From Syncephalis plumigaleata (taxonomy: Eukaryota; Zoopagomycota; Zoopagomycetes; Zoopagales; Piptocephalidaceae), in contig JAIXMF010000006.1 of the NCBI GenBank assembly GCA_025201365.1, positions 372,001 to 436,000 on the forward strand: a stretch of DNA of 64,000 nucleotides, given 5' to 3'. The number at the start of each line of letters is the position of its first letter. Position 1 is the first letter of the stretch. The notes under the pieces are model-generated. The model was given only the letters and a program-made list of their open reading frames with translations, was not told the origin of the DNA and did no database searches. The position numbers and the translations under genes are program-made. Of the stretch, positions 21,341-32,754 are shown piece after piece.

Positions 21341-21729
21341 GCTAAACTAGGAAATGAAGTAGAATGTAGCACTATCACTATCAATAAAGCATTTATTGCT
21401 AAATACAGAATAACGTGCAATCTAAATGGTAATAATGGCGGCGCCCTTTGCACATACTAGATATATCTTTATCTCTCTTTTGAAACGTTGTCATACCTGA
21501 TTTTATTATAATAAACACTATTATGAAACGTTCAAGTAAAAAGATCATATGTAAGAAATAAAATGAAATGAAATACAAGGATATGATCAAGTTGGATTAT
21601 TGAAGTGGATGGTTATCGGCATACTAAATTTCAAAATGAATTACAATGAGGCATCATCAGTACTTACTTGAATCACCAAATGACGATTAACGACGTCATT
21701 TTAACAAATAAATAGCGCTCGATTCTACA
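21341..21729. other. AT-rich DNA
   Basis: No supported gene. It may include unrecognisable remains of the fossil element. Confidence 0.3.
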
Positions 21730-21980
21730 GCTTGCTTAGCTTTGCTTCTTCCTCGCTTCCTCTTTCTTCTTCCTATCCACTTCTCTTTACTCTTTCTTCC
21801 TCGCTTCGCTCATCTCTCATCTTTCATTACTTCACCTCGCTCCACTACTTCGCTTCTTCTTCGTCTCTTCCTCACTTCTTCGCTCTTCTCTTCTCATTAC
21901 TTCTTCTTGCTTCTCTTCTCATCTCATTACTCTTCTTCTTCACTTTCTCTCTTTTTCCACTACTCCTTCTTGTTTGTACA
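21730..21980 (+). repeat. Polypyrimidine (CTT/CTC) low-complexity tract
   Basis: About 240 bases consisting almost entirely of C and T, with imperfect CTTCTTC and CTCGCTTC units. It is open in several frames only because of composition. It could form an intramolecular triplex in vitro. Confidence 0.8.
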
Positions 21981-22001
21981 TATACATAATAAAATAGGTC
22001 A

Positions 22002-22376
22002 GTGCTCTGTAAACTGCTTGCGTGTAGCGTAATACTGGAAGTGGTGAAATCCTATCACGGCCAGCGTGAGACGGAGCTTGTAACGGGCTTTCGGTCTTCT
22101 ATTCGTGCTTGCTTGCGGGCTTTCGTATGCTTGTATAATACGATGCTATCGCGATGCAATTCTCTTTCCGCTCGTCCTGTTTCATGTGACTCTTTTGAGG
22201 CTAACTACATGCTGACTAGTTCCGGGAACTGTTCGGGAAAGAGATTGCAGAAACATGCAGCGTCTGTCCTTGTCCCAGGTAATATTTATATTTATCTCAC
22301 ATTGAGGGATCCTGGCTATAATCTGGGACAGCTGCTGCACTGTTTCTATAGATCATTAAGTTGTAATGTAGCGTAA
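22002..22376 (+). other. GC-richer island of unknown nature
   Basis: Between the pyrimidine tract and AT-rich DNA, about 350 bases have a more balanced composition and an open frame of 124 codons. The deduced peptide has no recognised domain and no clear splice partners. It might be a decayed gene or transposon piece. Confidence 0.2.
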
Positions 22377-22780
22377 TAGTCCATCTATTATACAAGTATT
22401 ATGAAATGTATTGGATTGCAAATACTTGAATACGTATCTTTATTTTATATTGATATGTGTTTAGGTCAATTTACCATCATATTATCATTTAAACGACGCT
22501 TTGCCATGATATTTGACCATCATGTTGCTGCCTTCGCTGGAGAAGGGAGTCTAGTTTACTTGATATTATGATGACTGACATTATTTAATGGTATGTTTTC
22601 GTGTATGTTTAATCACTTTTTATTCGCGCTATCCTATTCAAACTGCAATATGCCTATGTACATCAAAATCCTCCCTCCCTTTTTATGTTATGTCCAAACT
22701 AGCCCATATGTATTTAGATACATTACATTGCTAGTTTACTGATCCCATTGCATGTGCGCGGTTGAATATATCGCGAACGA
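22377..22780. other. AT-rich noncoding DNA
   Basis: Nothing supported. Confidence 0.3.
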
Positions 22781-23176
22781 CTACGGCCGTGGCAGCATTG
22801 TTCTATGGCGGTGGTCGCCTAGCCAACAATCATCGTCCATATCAGTCAATGTGTATATGGTCATTGCCACAAGTGTGTGTTTCCACTTGTGATCAATGCC
22901 CATATACCGGCCACCGTAGTCCCTATTGCTAAATGTTGATGTAAGCGCATTTGTGACGACAGCATCCCTATCAACAGCTTCGTAATTAATATGATAGCAG
23001 TAATGGTTACTTGCTAGTATTAATTTGCACAACCACACGAAGCGATGTATGTTCACCTGTGGTGGGTGGACGTACATATGTTGATAGGCACGTACTCCAA
23101 ATGCAATTACATTAATTTTTAGTAATATAGTGATATTTGTCGCAAGACATTCAACTGTATTAGCATGGCGCTTCAC
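22781..23176 (-). CDS. Hypothetical open frame (131 codons)
   Basis: The frame starts MKRHANTVECLATNITILLK and is mixed hydrophobic/polar with several His and Cys; no motif or domain is recognised. Base composition is slightly GC-richer than its surroundings. It stands in the repeat-rich zone, so it may be a gene fragment rather than a gene. Confidence 0.2.
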   Translation of the reverse strand: MKRHANTVECLATNITILLKINVIAFGVRAYQHMYVHPPQVNIHRFVWLCKLILASNHYCYHINYEAVDRDAVVTNALTSTFSNRDYGGRYMGIDHKWKHTLVAMTIYTLTDMDDDCWLGDHRHRTMLPRP

Positions 23177-23679
23177 TTATGGATGGGAAGGCCCGGTCCG
23201 AAGATAGCGGATATGATGGGGACATAACATATTTTATTACATTATTACAATCCATTCATTCATTCATTCATAAGTATTAATTACAGGTAAGTCCATTTAT
23301 TACAATACACTAACAATATTACAATTAGAACATCCAACTGTCAACGATATTGACTACATTCCACGCTACATTACTCATTCTACTATTCCGACATTTCTAT
23401 CAGTAATGTAAGCCATTTATTCCATTCTACTACCATTATGCACATAGCAATAAAGACAAACTGTCCATTGCTTCATACAATTCACTATGTTCACAAATGC
23501 TACTTCATCCCAGTACATATACATGCTTGCCACTACTGCCATTTCACTCTGCATGTATTTACTATTCCACCTATTACTCATTTCCCTTGTCATTTACTTC
23601 TTTACACAGCACGCGTCTTCTTTGTGTCAACTACATTCCACTTGTCAGTAAACAACCCGCGTCCACTTCCTCTTAACTA
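23177..23679. other. AT-rich DNA with a CATT microsatellite
   Basis: A CATT run lies at about 23252-23272. The segment 23590-23700 resembles the start of the dispersed repeat (ACGCGTCTTCTTTGTGTCA occurs at about 23611 and again in the repeat), a possible local duplication. Confidence 0.4.
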
Positions 23680-24376
23680 TATGCTAGTTATTCCTTTTCC
23701 TTTTATTTACCTATTTACTTTCTCAGTAATACGCGTCTTCTTCGTGTCATTCGCATTCCACTTACTTCCTCTTTCACTTTAACATACACATTCCCAATAA
23801 CAGGTATTCTGCCATACTATCTCTATGCCGTTTATTTATCTCTTTGTTTTCCTCTTGCTCTAAGCTATCTACATGCTCACTTGTCGTTATTATTACTATA
23901 CCTATAAGCCTTGTTTGTTGTTCGTTCTAGTTCTTTGTTTTCTATCACTGCCCTGCTTATTTATCAATGTTTAAGCGTTCACTGTTCTCGTTGTAGTATG
24001 TACCTTTTACTCTTACCGCTCTTTTCCGTCATCTGTTTGTATGCCACCATTACGTCATGCTTTGATTTGTATTTTTATTTGTTTACTGCCATCTCCATAC
24101 TCTATCTACATACAAGCATACACTGCTTCTTCGAATAAACTAGCATACGTGTTCATGCACCCTTCCTTGCTCGTTCCTTACTCGTTCGTAACAAGTCAGT
24201 CAGTCTACTAGTTGCTGCTTGTTTATTATATTGTCTATCGTGTATTCTCTTTGTTCACTCGTTGCTACTCCTATGCAATCAATCGTAAGCATTATCATCA
24301 TAATTTATTCAATAAATACACGATTTACAATGCTCATCGAATACAGTATATGATTATGAAGTATGCAAGTATTTGG
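23680..24376 (+). repeat. Dispersed direct repeat, copy 2
   Basis: Counterpart of 14237-14913 in the same orientation, 9.4 kb away. It carries an extra pyrimidine-rich insertion near its start. Flanks beyond the stated limits do not match, so unit borders are fairly sharp. Confidence 0.85.
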
Positions 24377-24490
24377 ATAATGCGGTGTAGTTATTTGCAG
24401 CCAGCCGATTAGAGTAGGAAGAATGTAATAACAGTACCATGTAAAGTAGCATGCTGCAAGGGAAATAATAGTGATACTTAATATCCGACA

Positions 24491-24616
24491 ATGGATGAGT
24501 TATGTGGCGATGAGACAGAATCGAATAGCACCACGAAGTTGGAATCGACTGACGAAAGAAGTACAGATCACATTCACGAGAATGGAAGGTTAAAGACGAA
24601 AAAGCCACGTCGCTAA
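24491..24616 (+). other. Short charged reading frame (41 codons), possible terminal exon fragment
   Basis: MDELCGDETESNSTTKLEST leads to a basic ending LKTKKPRR. Composition is typical of a disordered protein tail rather than random AT-rich DNA, but no upstream exon is evident. Confidence 0.15.
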
Positions 24617-24969
24617 TGACGACACTATTCCATCGGTTGTAGTAATCGTAGTAGTCGATCGTAGTTATTATTATAATCTGTTAAAATAGTCTGCTTACAC
24701 TACCGCCAGATGTTCTGCTACGACTGTTGATCCATATGGAATTCAGTGAAGCATCAACGTAAGCGTATCTTCTACATTAAATTACTTTCAATACAAAGAT
24801 CACTTGAATACTCTTATTTTAAATGCATGTATCAAACTAATAGTAGTATTAATATTAATAAAATGTATCATTTGGTCAGCAAGATAGAAAGATACGAATG
24901 CTAATAGTAAATGCAATTGTATAATAAATAATGAGCAGCCTCCAACATTAGCAACCGTGCTAAGCCAAA

Positions 24970-25465
24970 CTACTGTGCCGTATCGATCTGTGATACGTGC
25001 AACAAGTATTCCGTCTTAGGTTTACGCTCAGTGGGTGATTTATTCCTATTGTTGCAGCAATGATTCGCGAGTATTGTTGTAACTATGACCCTAATCATGA
25101 TATTGTTAGAATGGCATTTGTTATCGCTATTATCGTTGCTTACCAATCTATAACAAGAATAATGTCCTTATTCACGATACCAGTGTAGAAAACGACGACA
25201 ATTATACTGACAAGGTTGCATAACAGGACAAAACACATTGTTTGTATGCCATCATGCATCAGTCGTTTCCAGATGTCGGAGCCAAATATCACGTATTGCT
25301 TATAGGTTCTATGACAGAAAATACCAGAGAATAATATGTTGTGTGGAATATTAACACCGGCCCAAAACCACAATATAACCTGCGTATAGTAAGCGACACA
25401 GCCGAGATAGACTTCTGGAATCAGTTTGCCATAGCATATCCAAATTGCTGAATATGCAAGTTGTG
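24970..25465 (-). pseudogene. 3' part of a seven-helix membrane protein gene split by an LTR element
   Basis: It continues, in frame and without loss, from the part at 30530-31016 if the inserted element and one copy of the 5-bp duplication are ignored. It encodes helices such as YYTQVILWFWAGVNIPHNIL and MCFVLLCNLVSIIVVVFY. A 53-bp intron (25091-25143) then leads to a last exon with a cytosolic tail ending HVSQIDTAQ. The host reading frame is otherwise free of stops, which indicates that the insertion is recent. Confidence 0.7.
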
Positions 25466-25470
25466 GTATG
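25466..25470. repeat. Target-site duplication GTATG, left copy
   Basis: The same five bases occur at 30530-30534 directly after the right LTR. Ty3/Gypsy integrases typically give 5-bp duplications. Confidence 0.9.
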
Positions 25471-25660
25471 TGTAACGAAACAATTTTTATTTATATTCTT
25501 ATGGGAAAAGCTCGGTAACCACTACCGAAGCGTGAGTATATTTACATCTTCGTTTACAGAGAATTAGTAAGCATAAGCAATTATAAATACGATTATACTT
25601 TTATTAATAAAAAACGATATCTTACTTTTCGAATTCGTGTGTGCATGTGAGGTCGTTACA
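25471..25660 (+). repeat. 5' LTR
   Basis: 190 bp, starting TGTAACGAAAC and ending GTCGTTACA, so the ends are short inverted repeats (TGTAAC / GTTACA). Confidence 0.93.
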
Positions 25661-25680
25661 TTGGTAGCAACGGACCTACT
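25661..25680 (+). other. Primer-binding-site-like sequence
   Basis: TTGGTAGCAACGGACC directly follows the LTR. TGGTAGC fits the 3' end of an initiator-Met-type tRNA (GCTACCA), the usual primer in this group. The host tRNA itself was not seen, so this is inferred. Confidence 0.5.
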
Positions 25681-25694
25681 TTCCATCGCCCTAT

Positions 25695-25901
25695 TTGCGT
25701 TAGTCGCATTGCTATTTTTACGTTCGTCGTACTGTCATACTGCGTTAGTCGCACTGCTATATTGCGTTAGTCGCACCGTTACATTGCGTTAGTCGCACCG
25801 TCATTGCGTTAGTCGTACCGTTACATTGCGTTAGTCGCACCGTCACTGCGTTAGTCGTACCGTTACATTGCGTTAGTCGCACCGTCATTGCGTTAGTCGC
25901 T
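25695..25901 (+). repeat. Tandem repeats in the element's leader
   Basis: TGCGTTAGTCG recurs at 25695, 25741, 25763, 25785, 25805, 25827, 25847, 25869 and 25889. Later steps alternate 22 and 20 bp, so the unit is effectively 42 bp. It lies between the primer site and gag, where leader RNA structures reside. Confidence 0.85.
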
Positions 25902-25975
25902 TAGCAATAATATTCCAGTTCCAGTCGTCCAAGATTCTTGAATTCACCATCTACGTAACATCAGATTATTACATC

Positions 25976-26809
25976 ATGAATCCCGCTCGATCACCACTCA
26001 CCCACACCGAGAAGTTCACCGGTGATTCCTCGATTCCAGTGGATCATTGGTGTAACATGGTTGATGATGCATGGACGCTAGGAGAATGGACCGATGCTCA
26101 GAAATTGGTGATAGCAGCTCAACAACTATCTGGTGCCGCTGCTGTCTGGTACCAATCAATACGAGGAGGAGCCACACCGTACACCACATGGCAAGAAATG
26201 AGAAACGGTATTATGGACCGTTTCAACGGTAACAAATCCGCCGATATCGCGCGCTTAGAGTTGACCAGACTACGCTGGACAGAAGATCAAGACATCGAAG
26301 AACATATCACCCAATTTACCGCGCTACGCAGTAAAATTTCAGATGCAGGCGATATGGAGCTTGTAACATCGTTCCGTCTCACCTTGCCACCCGAGTACTT
26401 AGCTGATTCATTCCGGAACAATGTTCACAATATTAACGAGGCTTTCACGGTAACAAGAGCTTTTTATTATTCAAGGAAGCATGGATTACAACAATTAGCG
26501 CGAGCCCAACCTAAACCACAAAACGGACCGGTACCTATGGACTTGGACGTGTTAGCGCAAGCTTTAAACAGCCTAGGAATCCGCAACAATCGTAACAACA
26601 ACAACAACAACGCCATACGATGCTATGAGTGTAATGGACGCGGTCACATAGCTCGGAATTGTCGCAACCGCAACAATAATAACCGTAACTTCAACAACAA
26701 CCGCAATTACAACAACAATCGTAACTTCAACAACAATCAACAACAAGCCAATAACATACAACACCCACCGAACGCGGACGACAACCAGGGAAACGACGAC
26801 CGTCAGTAA
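25976..26809 (+). CDS. Gag-like protein of the chromovirus
   Basis: 277 codons: a retrotransposon capsid-type region in the first two thirds, an Asn-rich stretch, a CCHC zinc knuckle ([14 protein letters not shown]) and an Asn/Arg-rich nucleic-acid-binding tail. It is part of the 25471-30529 element. Confidence 0.88.
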   Translation: MNPARSPLTHTEKFTGDSSIPVDHWCNMVDDAWTLGEWTDAQKLVIAAQQLSGAAAVWYQSIRGGATPYTTWQEMRNGIMDRFNGNKSADIARLELTRLRWTEDQDIEEHITQFTALRSKISDAGDMELVTSFRLTLPPEYLADSFRNNVHNINEAFTVTRAFYYSRKHGLQQLARAQPKPQNGPVPMDLDVLAQALNSLGIRNNRNNNNNNAIRCYECNGRGHIARNCRNRNNNNRNFNNNRNYNNNRNFNNNQQQANNIQHPPNADDNQGNDDRQ

Positions 26810-26919
26810 TCGAATGCGGCGTTATTACTGACGGCCAGGTCGCCGCTACTACTCCAACACCCAAGATCCCACCTGGATTCGAGCTGTTCTCGCTCATCCA
26901 AGGAAACACTAGTTCCGGA

Positions 26920-29900
26920 TTGCTCACGGTAACACCTATCATTAACGGTGTTACTGCCCATGTACTTATCGATTCAGGCGCATCTGCAAATTTCATGGAC
27001 ACAGAATTTGCTGGAAAAGCACAAGTACATGTGAATACAACAGCCAAGCGATCAAACGTAAAATTGGGTAATGGTGCGGAATGTAGCGTATCTGGTGTTG
27101 CAAATAAAGTGCCTACAGTCTACAATCATTTTGAAGAAAGTGTTGACTTCACTATAATGAAATTGGGCAATTATGACGCAATACTAGGTATGCCATGGTT
27201 ACGAAGACACGAGGCACAAATAGATTGGAGTTCTGGCATCATTGAATCAATGGCCAATTCCACGGTTGAGCAATCAAATCATCGCAGCGTTGAATCCACT
27301 TTGATGACATTAGCAGAGGTTAAGAAGTTAAAAGATGATGATATATTTTTATTAGCAATGGTACAAGAAACAAAAGAGGCAAAAGAAAATAATAATCCAT
27401 TGCACGGGCGCTATGCTCGATTATTGAGTGAGTTTGCAGATGTGGGACCTGACGAGTTACCGCCGGGATTACCGCCTAAGCGCGATATTGATATACGTAT
27501 CAATCTAATCCCACATCAGCAGCCACCATTCAGGCCCACCTATCATTTAGCAAAGAAAGAATTAGATGAGTTAAAAAGACAATTAGATGATTTGTTAGAA
27601 AAAGGCTTTATTAGGCCAAGTACATCACCATTTGGTGCACCTGTACTGTTTGTTAAAAAGAAAGGGGGTGATTTGCGAATGTGTGTGGATTATCGAATGC
27701 TAAATGCGCAAACGATACGTGATCGTTATGCGTTACCGTTGATCGACGAATTGTTTGATCAACTACATGGGGCTAAGGTGTTCTCAAAGATCGACTTGAG
27801 AAGTGGATATCATCAAATTAGAGTACATGAGGATGATATTCACAAGACAGCGTTTAGAACACGCTATGGGCATTACGAGTGGACAGTAATGGGATTCGGT
27901 CTAACTAACGCGCCCTCTGTATTTATGCGTTTAATGCAAAACGTGTTTCACAAATTGTTAGACAAATGTGTAGTGATATTCCTAGATGATATACTTGTAT
28001 TTAGTAAAAATCATGCGGAACATGAATTGCATTTGAGACAGGTATTAGAACTGTTACGGGAACATAAGCTTTATGCGAAACTGAGCAAGTGTGAGTTCGG
28101 TAAAGAGGAGGTGGAATTCTTGGGACATAATATTGGTTGCGAGGGTATAAAACCACTACATGATAAGGTAACGGCCATTACTAATTGGCCAATACCCAGT
28201 AATTTAAAAGAATTACGATCATTCTTGGGATTAACCGGTTATTATAGACGGTTTATTCGTGGGTATGCTGATATTGCACGACATCTAAGTCAATTGACTA
28301 AGAAGGATGTACCGTTTACATGGGGGGAAGCACAACAATTAGCGTTCGATACATTGCGTAAAGCTATAGTCACTGCACCTGTCTTAGCGATACCTGATGT
28401 TACCGTACCATTCATTGTCACTACCGATGCATCTGATTACGCAATCGGTGCTGTATTATCACAAGAGATAGATGACATCGAACACCCTATTGCTTTCATG
28501 TCGCGTACACTACAAACTGCCGAGAAGAAATACGCTGCGTATGACAAGGAAATGTTAGCAGCACTTACAGCGGTGCGTCTATGGCGCCCTTACCTCAGCT
28601 ATGGCCGTTTTGTTCTCTATACAGACCATGAGCCACTCACACACCTACTTAAACAACAAAATGTACTATTAGCGCGACAATCACGTTGGCTTACACTCCT
28701 GCGCGGGTATGATATCGATATCGTTTACAAACCTGGCCGTACTAACGTCGTAGCGGACGCGTTGTCTCGTCGTATGGCCGACATCTGCAACACGTTATAC
28801 TCAGTCGATCTCACCACCTTCCAGCAACGAATCCTAACAGGTTACGATCATGACGATTACTTTACGGGTGTAAAGTCTGTTTTGTTGGGAGGGAAGAAAA
28901 TTAGTAATAAGACAACGCGAAAGATATTACGACATTTCAGGTGTGACGATTATGGGCTAATTTATGAAATGAAAGGAATAGAACCAAGGCTATGCATCCC
29001 CAAGTACGATGATCTTTATTTAGATATATTCAACGACCATCACGATGCACCACTAGCTGCACATTTCGGTGAAGAAAAGACAATAGCGGCAATCAAACGC
29101 AAATACTATTGGCCCGGTCTATCAAGCATGGTTAAACGATATATCAAATCTTGTGAGATATGTCAACGCACGAAACACTCGCAGCAGTTACCTGGTGGTC
29201 TTCTACAACCTTTACCAATACCAGAAGGAAGATGGCGCGACATTTCCATGGATTTCATAGTACAATTACCGCGTACTAAGGCAGGTTATGACGCTATCTT
29301 CGTCGTCGTAGATCGTTTCACGAAACGAGCCCACTTCATACCTATGAAGACGACGGCGACTGCAGTTGACGTTGCGCAGCTGTTTGTCAACAACATCATG
29401 CGTTTACATGGTATGCCCCGTTCGATTGTGTGCGACCGCGATGCGAAATTCACAAGCAAATTCTGGCAGGAATTACACAAGATACTCGACGTTCGCATAC
29501 TTATGTCTACAGCCTTCCACCCCGAGACAGACGGCCAGACGGAACGCACCAATCGCACATTGGAACAACTTCTGCGTACATGTGTTAACCATCAACAAAA
29601 TGATTGGGATCAGCACTTGGCACTTGTTGAATTCGCTTACAACAACGCTAAACAATCATCGACCGGTTACTCGCCCTTTTACACCGATTTAGGCCATCAT
29701 CCCTACATGCCTGACGACCTAGCTCGACGTCACGATTTCAACAAAGACACTAACATAGAAAGCACAGCAACCTTTTTACAGAAGTTGAACGATATTTATT
29801 TAACGACACGGGATGCGCTGGAAACGGCACAAGAACGACAAAAGCAACATGCAGATCAAAAGCGACGAGAAGTGGAATTCGAGGTTGGTACACAAGTTCT

Positions 29901-30330
29901 ACTATCAACTAAGAACTTGACACCGGAAGTAAGTCGTGATCGACCTAAGCGTAAGTTGTCGCATCAATTTACAGGCCCTTACAAAATCATCGAGCGTGTA
30001 TCGACGGTAGCGTACAAATTGCAATTACCAGATAGCATGAGAATACATAATGTATTCCACGTTAGTTTATTAAAACCGTACGAAAACAATCCCGTCGAAT
30101 TCGCTAACCGATATCCGCCTCCCCCTCCACCAATTATTATTAATAACGAAGAAGAATACGAAGTTGAAGCAATCGTCGGTAAACGTACAAGACGCGGTAA
30201 GACACAATACTTAGTCAAATGGAAAGGATACGCAGACCACGAGATGACATGGCAATCCACGGACGATCTAGCAAATGCTAAAGAGCTAGTTCAAGCTTTT
30301 AATGATAATGCCGAGTCGGCATCAATCTAA
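26920..30330 (+). CDS. Pol-like polyprotein of the chromovirus
   Basis: 1,136 codons from the first ATG; the open frame extends further upstream to meet the end of gag, one base back in phase, as in family members that use -1 frameshifting. Parts in order: aspartic protease (near residue 20), reverse transcriptase (FLDDILVF near 355), RNase H, integrase with an HHCC region (from about 700), and a chromodomain at about 1075-1130 ([15 protein letters not shown]). Chromodomains guide integration through histone marks in this group. Confidence 0.9.
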   Translation: MLTVTPIINGVTAHVLIDSGASANFMDTEFAGKAQVHVNTTAKRSNVKLGNGAECSVSGVANKVPTVYNHFEESVDFTIMKLGNYDAILGMPWLRRHEAQIDWSSGIIESMANSTVEQSNHRSVESTLMTLAEVKKLKDDDIFLLAMVQETKEAKENNNPLHGRYARLLSEFADVGPDELPPGLPPKRDIDIRINLIPHQQPPFRPTYHLAKKELDELKRQLDDLLEKGFIRPSTSPFGAPVLFVKKKGGDLRMCVDYRMLNAQTIRDRYALPLIDELFDQLHGAKVFSKIDLRSGYHQIRVHEDDIHKTAFRTRYGHYEWTVMGFGLTNAPSVFMRLMQNVFHKLLDKCVVIFLDDILVFSKNHAEHELHLRQVLELLREHKLYAKLSKCEFGKEEVEFLGHNIGCEGIKPLHDKVTAITNWPIPSNLKELRSFLGLTGYYRRFIRGYADIARHLSQLTKKDVPFTWGEAQQLAFDTLRKAIVTAPVLAIPDVTVPFIVTTDASDYAIGAVLSQEIDDIEHPIAFMSRTLQTAEKKYAAYDKEMLAALTAVRLWRPYLSYGRFVLYTDHEPLTHLLKQQNVLLARQSRWLTLLRGYDIDIVYKPGRTNVVADALSRRMADICNTLYSVDLTTFQQRILTGYDHDDYFTGVKSVLLGGKKISNKTTRKILRHFRCDDYGLIYEMKGIEPRLCIPKYDDLYLDIFNDHHDAPLAAHFGEEKTIAAIKRKYYWPGLSSMVKRYIKSCEICQRTKHSQQLPGGLLQPLPIPEGRWRDISMDFIVQLPRTKAGYDAIFVVVDRFTKRAHFIPMKTTATAVDVAQLFVNNIMRLHGMPRSIVCDRDAKFTSKFWQELHKILDVRILMSTAFHPETDGQTERTNRTLEQLLRTCVNHQQNDWDQHLALVEFAYNNAKQSSTGYSPFYTDLGHHPYMPDDLARRHDFNKDTNIESTATFLQKLNDIYLTTRDALETAQERQKQHADQKRREVEFEVGTQVLLSTKNLTPEVSRDRPKRKLSHQFTGPYKIIERVSTVAYKLQLPDSMRIHNVFHVSLLKPYENNPVEFANRYPPPPPPIIINNEEEYEVEAIVGKRTRRGKTQYLVKWKGYADHEMTWQSTDDLANAKELVQAFNDNAESASI

Positions 30331-30339
30331 GGAGGGAGG

Positions 30340-30529
30340 TGTAACGAAACAATTTTTATTTATATTCTTATGGGAAAAGCTCGGTAACCACTACCGAAGC
30401 GTGAGTATATTTACATCTTCGTTTACAGAGAATTAGTAAGCATAAGCAATTATAAATACGATTATACTTTTATTAATAAAAAACGATATCTTACTTTTCG
30501 AATTCGTGTGTGCATGTGAGGTCGTTACA
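30340..30529 (+). repeat. 3' LTR, preceded by a polypurine tract
   Basis: Identical to the 5' LTR. A purine run, AAGGAGGGAGG (30329-30339), abuts it, as expected for second-strand priming. Confidence 0.93.
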
Positions 30530-31016
30530 GTATGATCAATGGGATCCCCACGTATAATACCCAACTCTTCTTGAGTTGCACCAGGTGCGCCTTACGTAGC
30601 AGTATTATGCTGTTAAAAAACATGGACAAACCCATACAGGGTGCTTGTATCCAAAGACATAGGTTGCAACTGAAACCACTTGTTATTAGTCCTATTATAA
30701 TAGTACCCTCGGTGATCATACCCGAGAATGAGGATATGAAAGAGCACCATAAGGGTAGTGCGCATGGGTTTGACATTAGCGCTCTAGATAACTTGATGAT
30801 GTTCCGACTAAACAAGCAGAAAATGAGTAGAAAGGCAAATAGTTCAAGTTGTATTCCTAATAATCGATTGCGCTGTTCGGGAATATCTCCAGAAGCCTTC
30901 ATGTAAAAGTCACTGATAGTGAGTTTGTCCATTTCGTCAAACGATATGTCATACTTTTTTTCGAGCGCTTTAATTTGCTTAATATCATCGGGATTATTGT
31001 AGTCGATGACTGGCAT
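30530..31016 (-). pseudogene. 5' part of a seven-helix membrane protein gene split by the LTR element
   Basis: Starts MPVIDYNNPDDIKQIKALEK at 31016. After a short cytosolic or extracellular N-terminus come hydrophobic segments (LLGIQLELFAFLLIFCLF, WCSFISSFSGMITEGTIIIG, CMGLSMFFNSIILL), and the frame is open to the insertion site. Together with 24970-25465 the gene would have encoded about 310 residues with roughly seven helices. It resembles the receptor-like genes at 43383 and 52066 in layout only; similarity in sequence is weak. The gene is disrupted in this haplotype. Confidence 0.7.
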
Positions 31017-31752
31017 TGTGAAGTAAATATATACAACTATAATAATCTATAGAGCGATAGAAAGTGGTAGATGCGTTTAGAAAACAGAATATAAAATTGG
31101 GAACGGTCTGTTTGGAAATGAAAAAATAATAGCCAGTAGAACAAAGACTAGTAGTATTACTGGACCGTCAAAGGATAGACTTGATAGTGGTTTGATACTA
31201 AAGTGATGACCATAGAGGTAAACTGGTTTATGCAATGCATATTGGAAGTACCCGTGTAAAATACTACTGGGAATGGGACTTGTAGACTTGACCTTAATGT
31301 GTTTTCCTCATTAGAATCAAATGCAGTGCTCATTCAATTAGTTGTGGTCTATAGGCTACGATTGAATTCGTTAACGATGCACACTGTATTGCTATAGTAT
31401 ACTCATATCATGATCATCTTGAATGGCAAATTAACCAGTCAGCTATATCGTCCATTCAATCATGATTATACTGACTGGCAATAGCAGTGATGCAGCAATC
31501 AGTGCATGCGGTGCCGAACAAAGACTGTGACATGCATTAACGAATCATATTGATTGGATATGCGCGCCGTATCACGCTATTGGTACCATCAAGTACGTTT
31601 ATGCTTTATTGATATGTCCATGTGGTCGTGGGATCATTTGATGACATGTCGTGATGCATTGCAATCAGTATCGATCACGTCAATTGACAATGGAATGAGC
31701 AATGATAGATGCCATACAAATGAACATGTCATGTAGATGTCATGATAATGAA
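31017..31752. other. AT-rich noncoding DNA
   Basis: It should include the promoter of the split membrane protein gene near 31017-31150. No other feature supported. Confidence 0.35.
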
Positions 31753-31968
31753 TGACATGTATATAACTCTATTTAATAAATTGCACTAGATTTACTGATT
31801 TGAATCGGATGAAGTAGTCCCGGTGGCCATAGCAGCAATGAATGGATTTGAACTAGGCGGCGATAACCTTCATGTTATTACAGCGATGATACCTGGCACA
31901 TTGATCGAAGTCATGAAGGTACTAAAAGGATTGGGATCACATCAAGCATCACCTGCTACGATAGTCAA
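31753..31968 (+). pseudogene. Second, degraded fragment of the PUF60-like gene
   Basis: It matches 15127-15345, including about 35 bp of the preceding intron (GACATGTATATAA...TTGCACTAG) and the RRM2-end exon (CCATAGCAGCAATGAATGGA). The frame is broken near its start relative to the other copy, by a lost T in the first codons and a stop. Similarity fades after AAGCATCACCTGC. It implies duplication at DNA level, since intron sequence is included. Confidence 0.85.
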
Positions 31969-32754
31969 TAATAATGACAATAATAACGATGATGCCAATT
32001 GATTTACTAAACAAATACAATTAGTCGAGGTAGCAATTGTGTATATACACTGTTAGTATTGTGTATATGTCATCAACAATCTGTAAACTAACATAGTGAG
32101 CAACAATGATGTATGAGGGAGTAATAATGACATGTACATCGAGTGTAAGTACTAATGTTTATTGAATACATGCTTGATAGACAACGACATACGCGGTTAA
32201 TACTTGGCTGCGTGTATTATATATTGCATGCAGTGTATAAATGGCAAATAAGAGATATCGAATGCGTGGGAGTAGCACGTCATCTTGTCATAGGTTGATT
32301 AGACCAGCTTTGTACAATAATCGGTGAAGCATTGCAGTTAGTCCATTTAGTCGAGTCATGCTGTATAGAATCCTCAAGTAATAATTATAAATGCTAAACA
32401 ATGCAATCCAGCATACTCGATAAGTGTTGATACACAATGCTTTATTGATACAAGCACTAATTGCAGCGAGATAAGCAATAAAATGCCTGATAGCATGATG
32501 GCTCATTAATAGTTAGGCATTAGCATTAGAAATACTGATATGAATGACGATAGATGTTGAGTAAACATTACGCATTGATATATGAGGTATCTACTGGGTG
32601 TACTGACTAGTTGAATACAAATGATGCCATAGTCATATACTCGATACTGCTACTTCCGATAATGAGCAGATCCATGCAGTTACAACTTTACAATACTGTA
32701 ATAATATTGCGTATGCTTGTTATTTTTATTAATTTAGAAAAGCAATAATAATGA
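31969..32754. other. AT-rich noncoding DNA
   Basis: Nothing supported. Confidence 0.35.

Larger units (their letters stand above)
25471..30529 (+). mobile_element. Whole-looking Ty3/Gypsy chromovirus LTR retrotransposon
   Basis: A 5,059-bp element bounded by two 190-bp LTRs that I find identical base for base and flanked by GTATG on both sides. It contains a primer-binding-site-like sequence, a leader with tandem repeats, gag, pol and a polypurine tract. The C-terminal chromodomain places it in the chromoviruses. Identical LTRs imply a very recent insertion. It looks whole; I see no obvious break. It sits antisense inside an exon of a host membrane-protein gene. Confidence 0.93.

Noticed and set aside
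21732-22032. Two overlapping open frames rich in Leu/Ser/Phe, looking like membrane proteins
   Set aside because: They arise from the polypyrimidine tract, which lacks stops in any frame; no real transmembrane gene.
22271-22350. Possible tRNA or stem-rich RNA in a GC-richer patch
   Set aside because: No cloverleaf or conserved T-arm (GGTTCRA) could be drawn.
31554-31736. 60-codon frame in the noncoding stretch
   Set aside because: No codon bias, domain or splice context; AT-rich surroundings produce such frames by chance.
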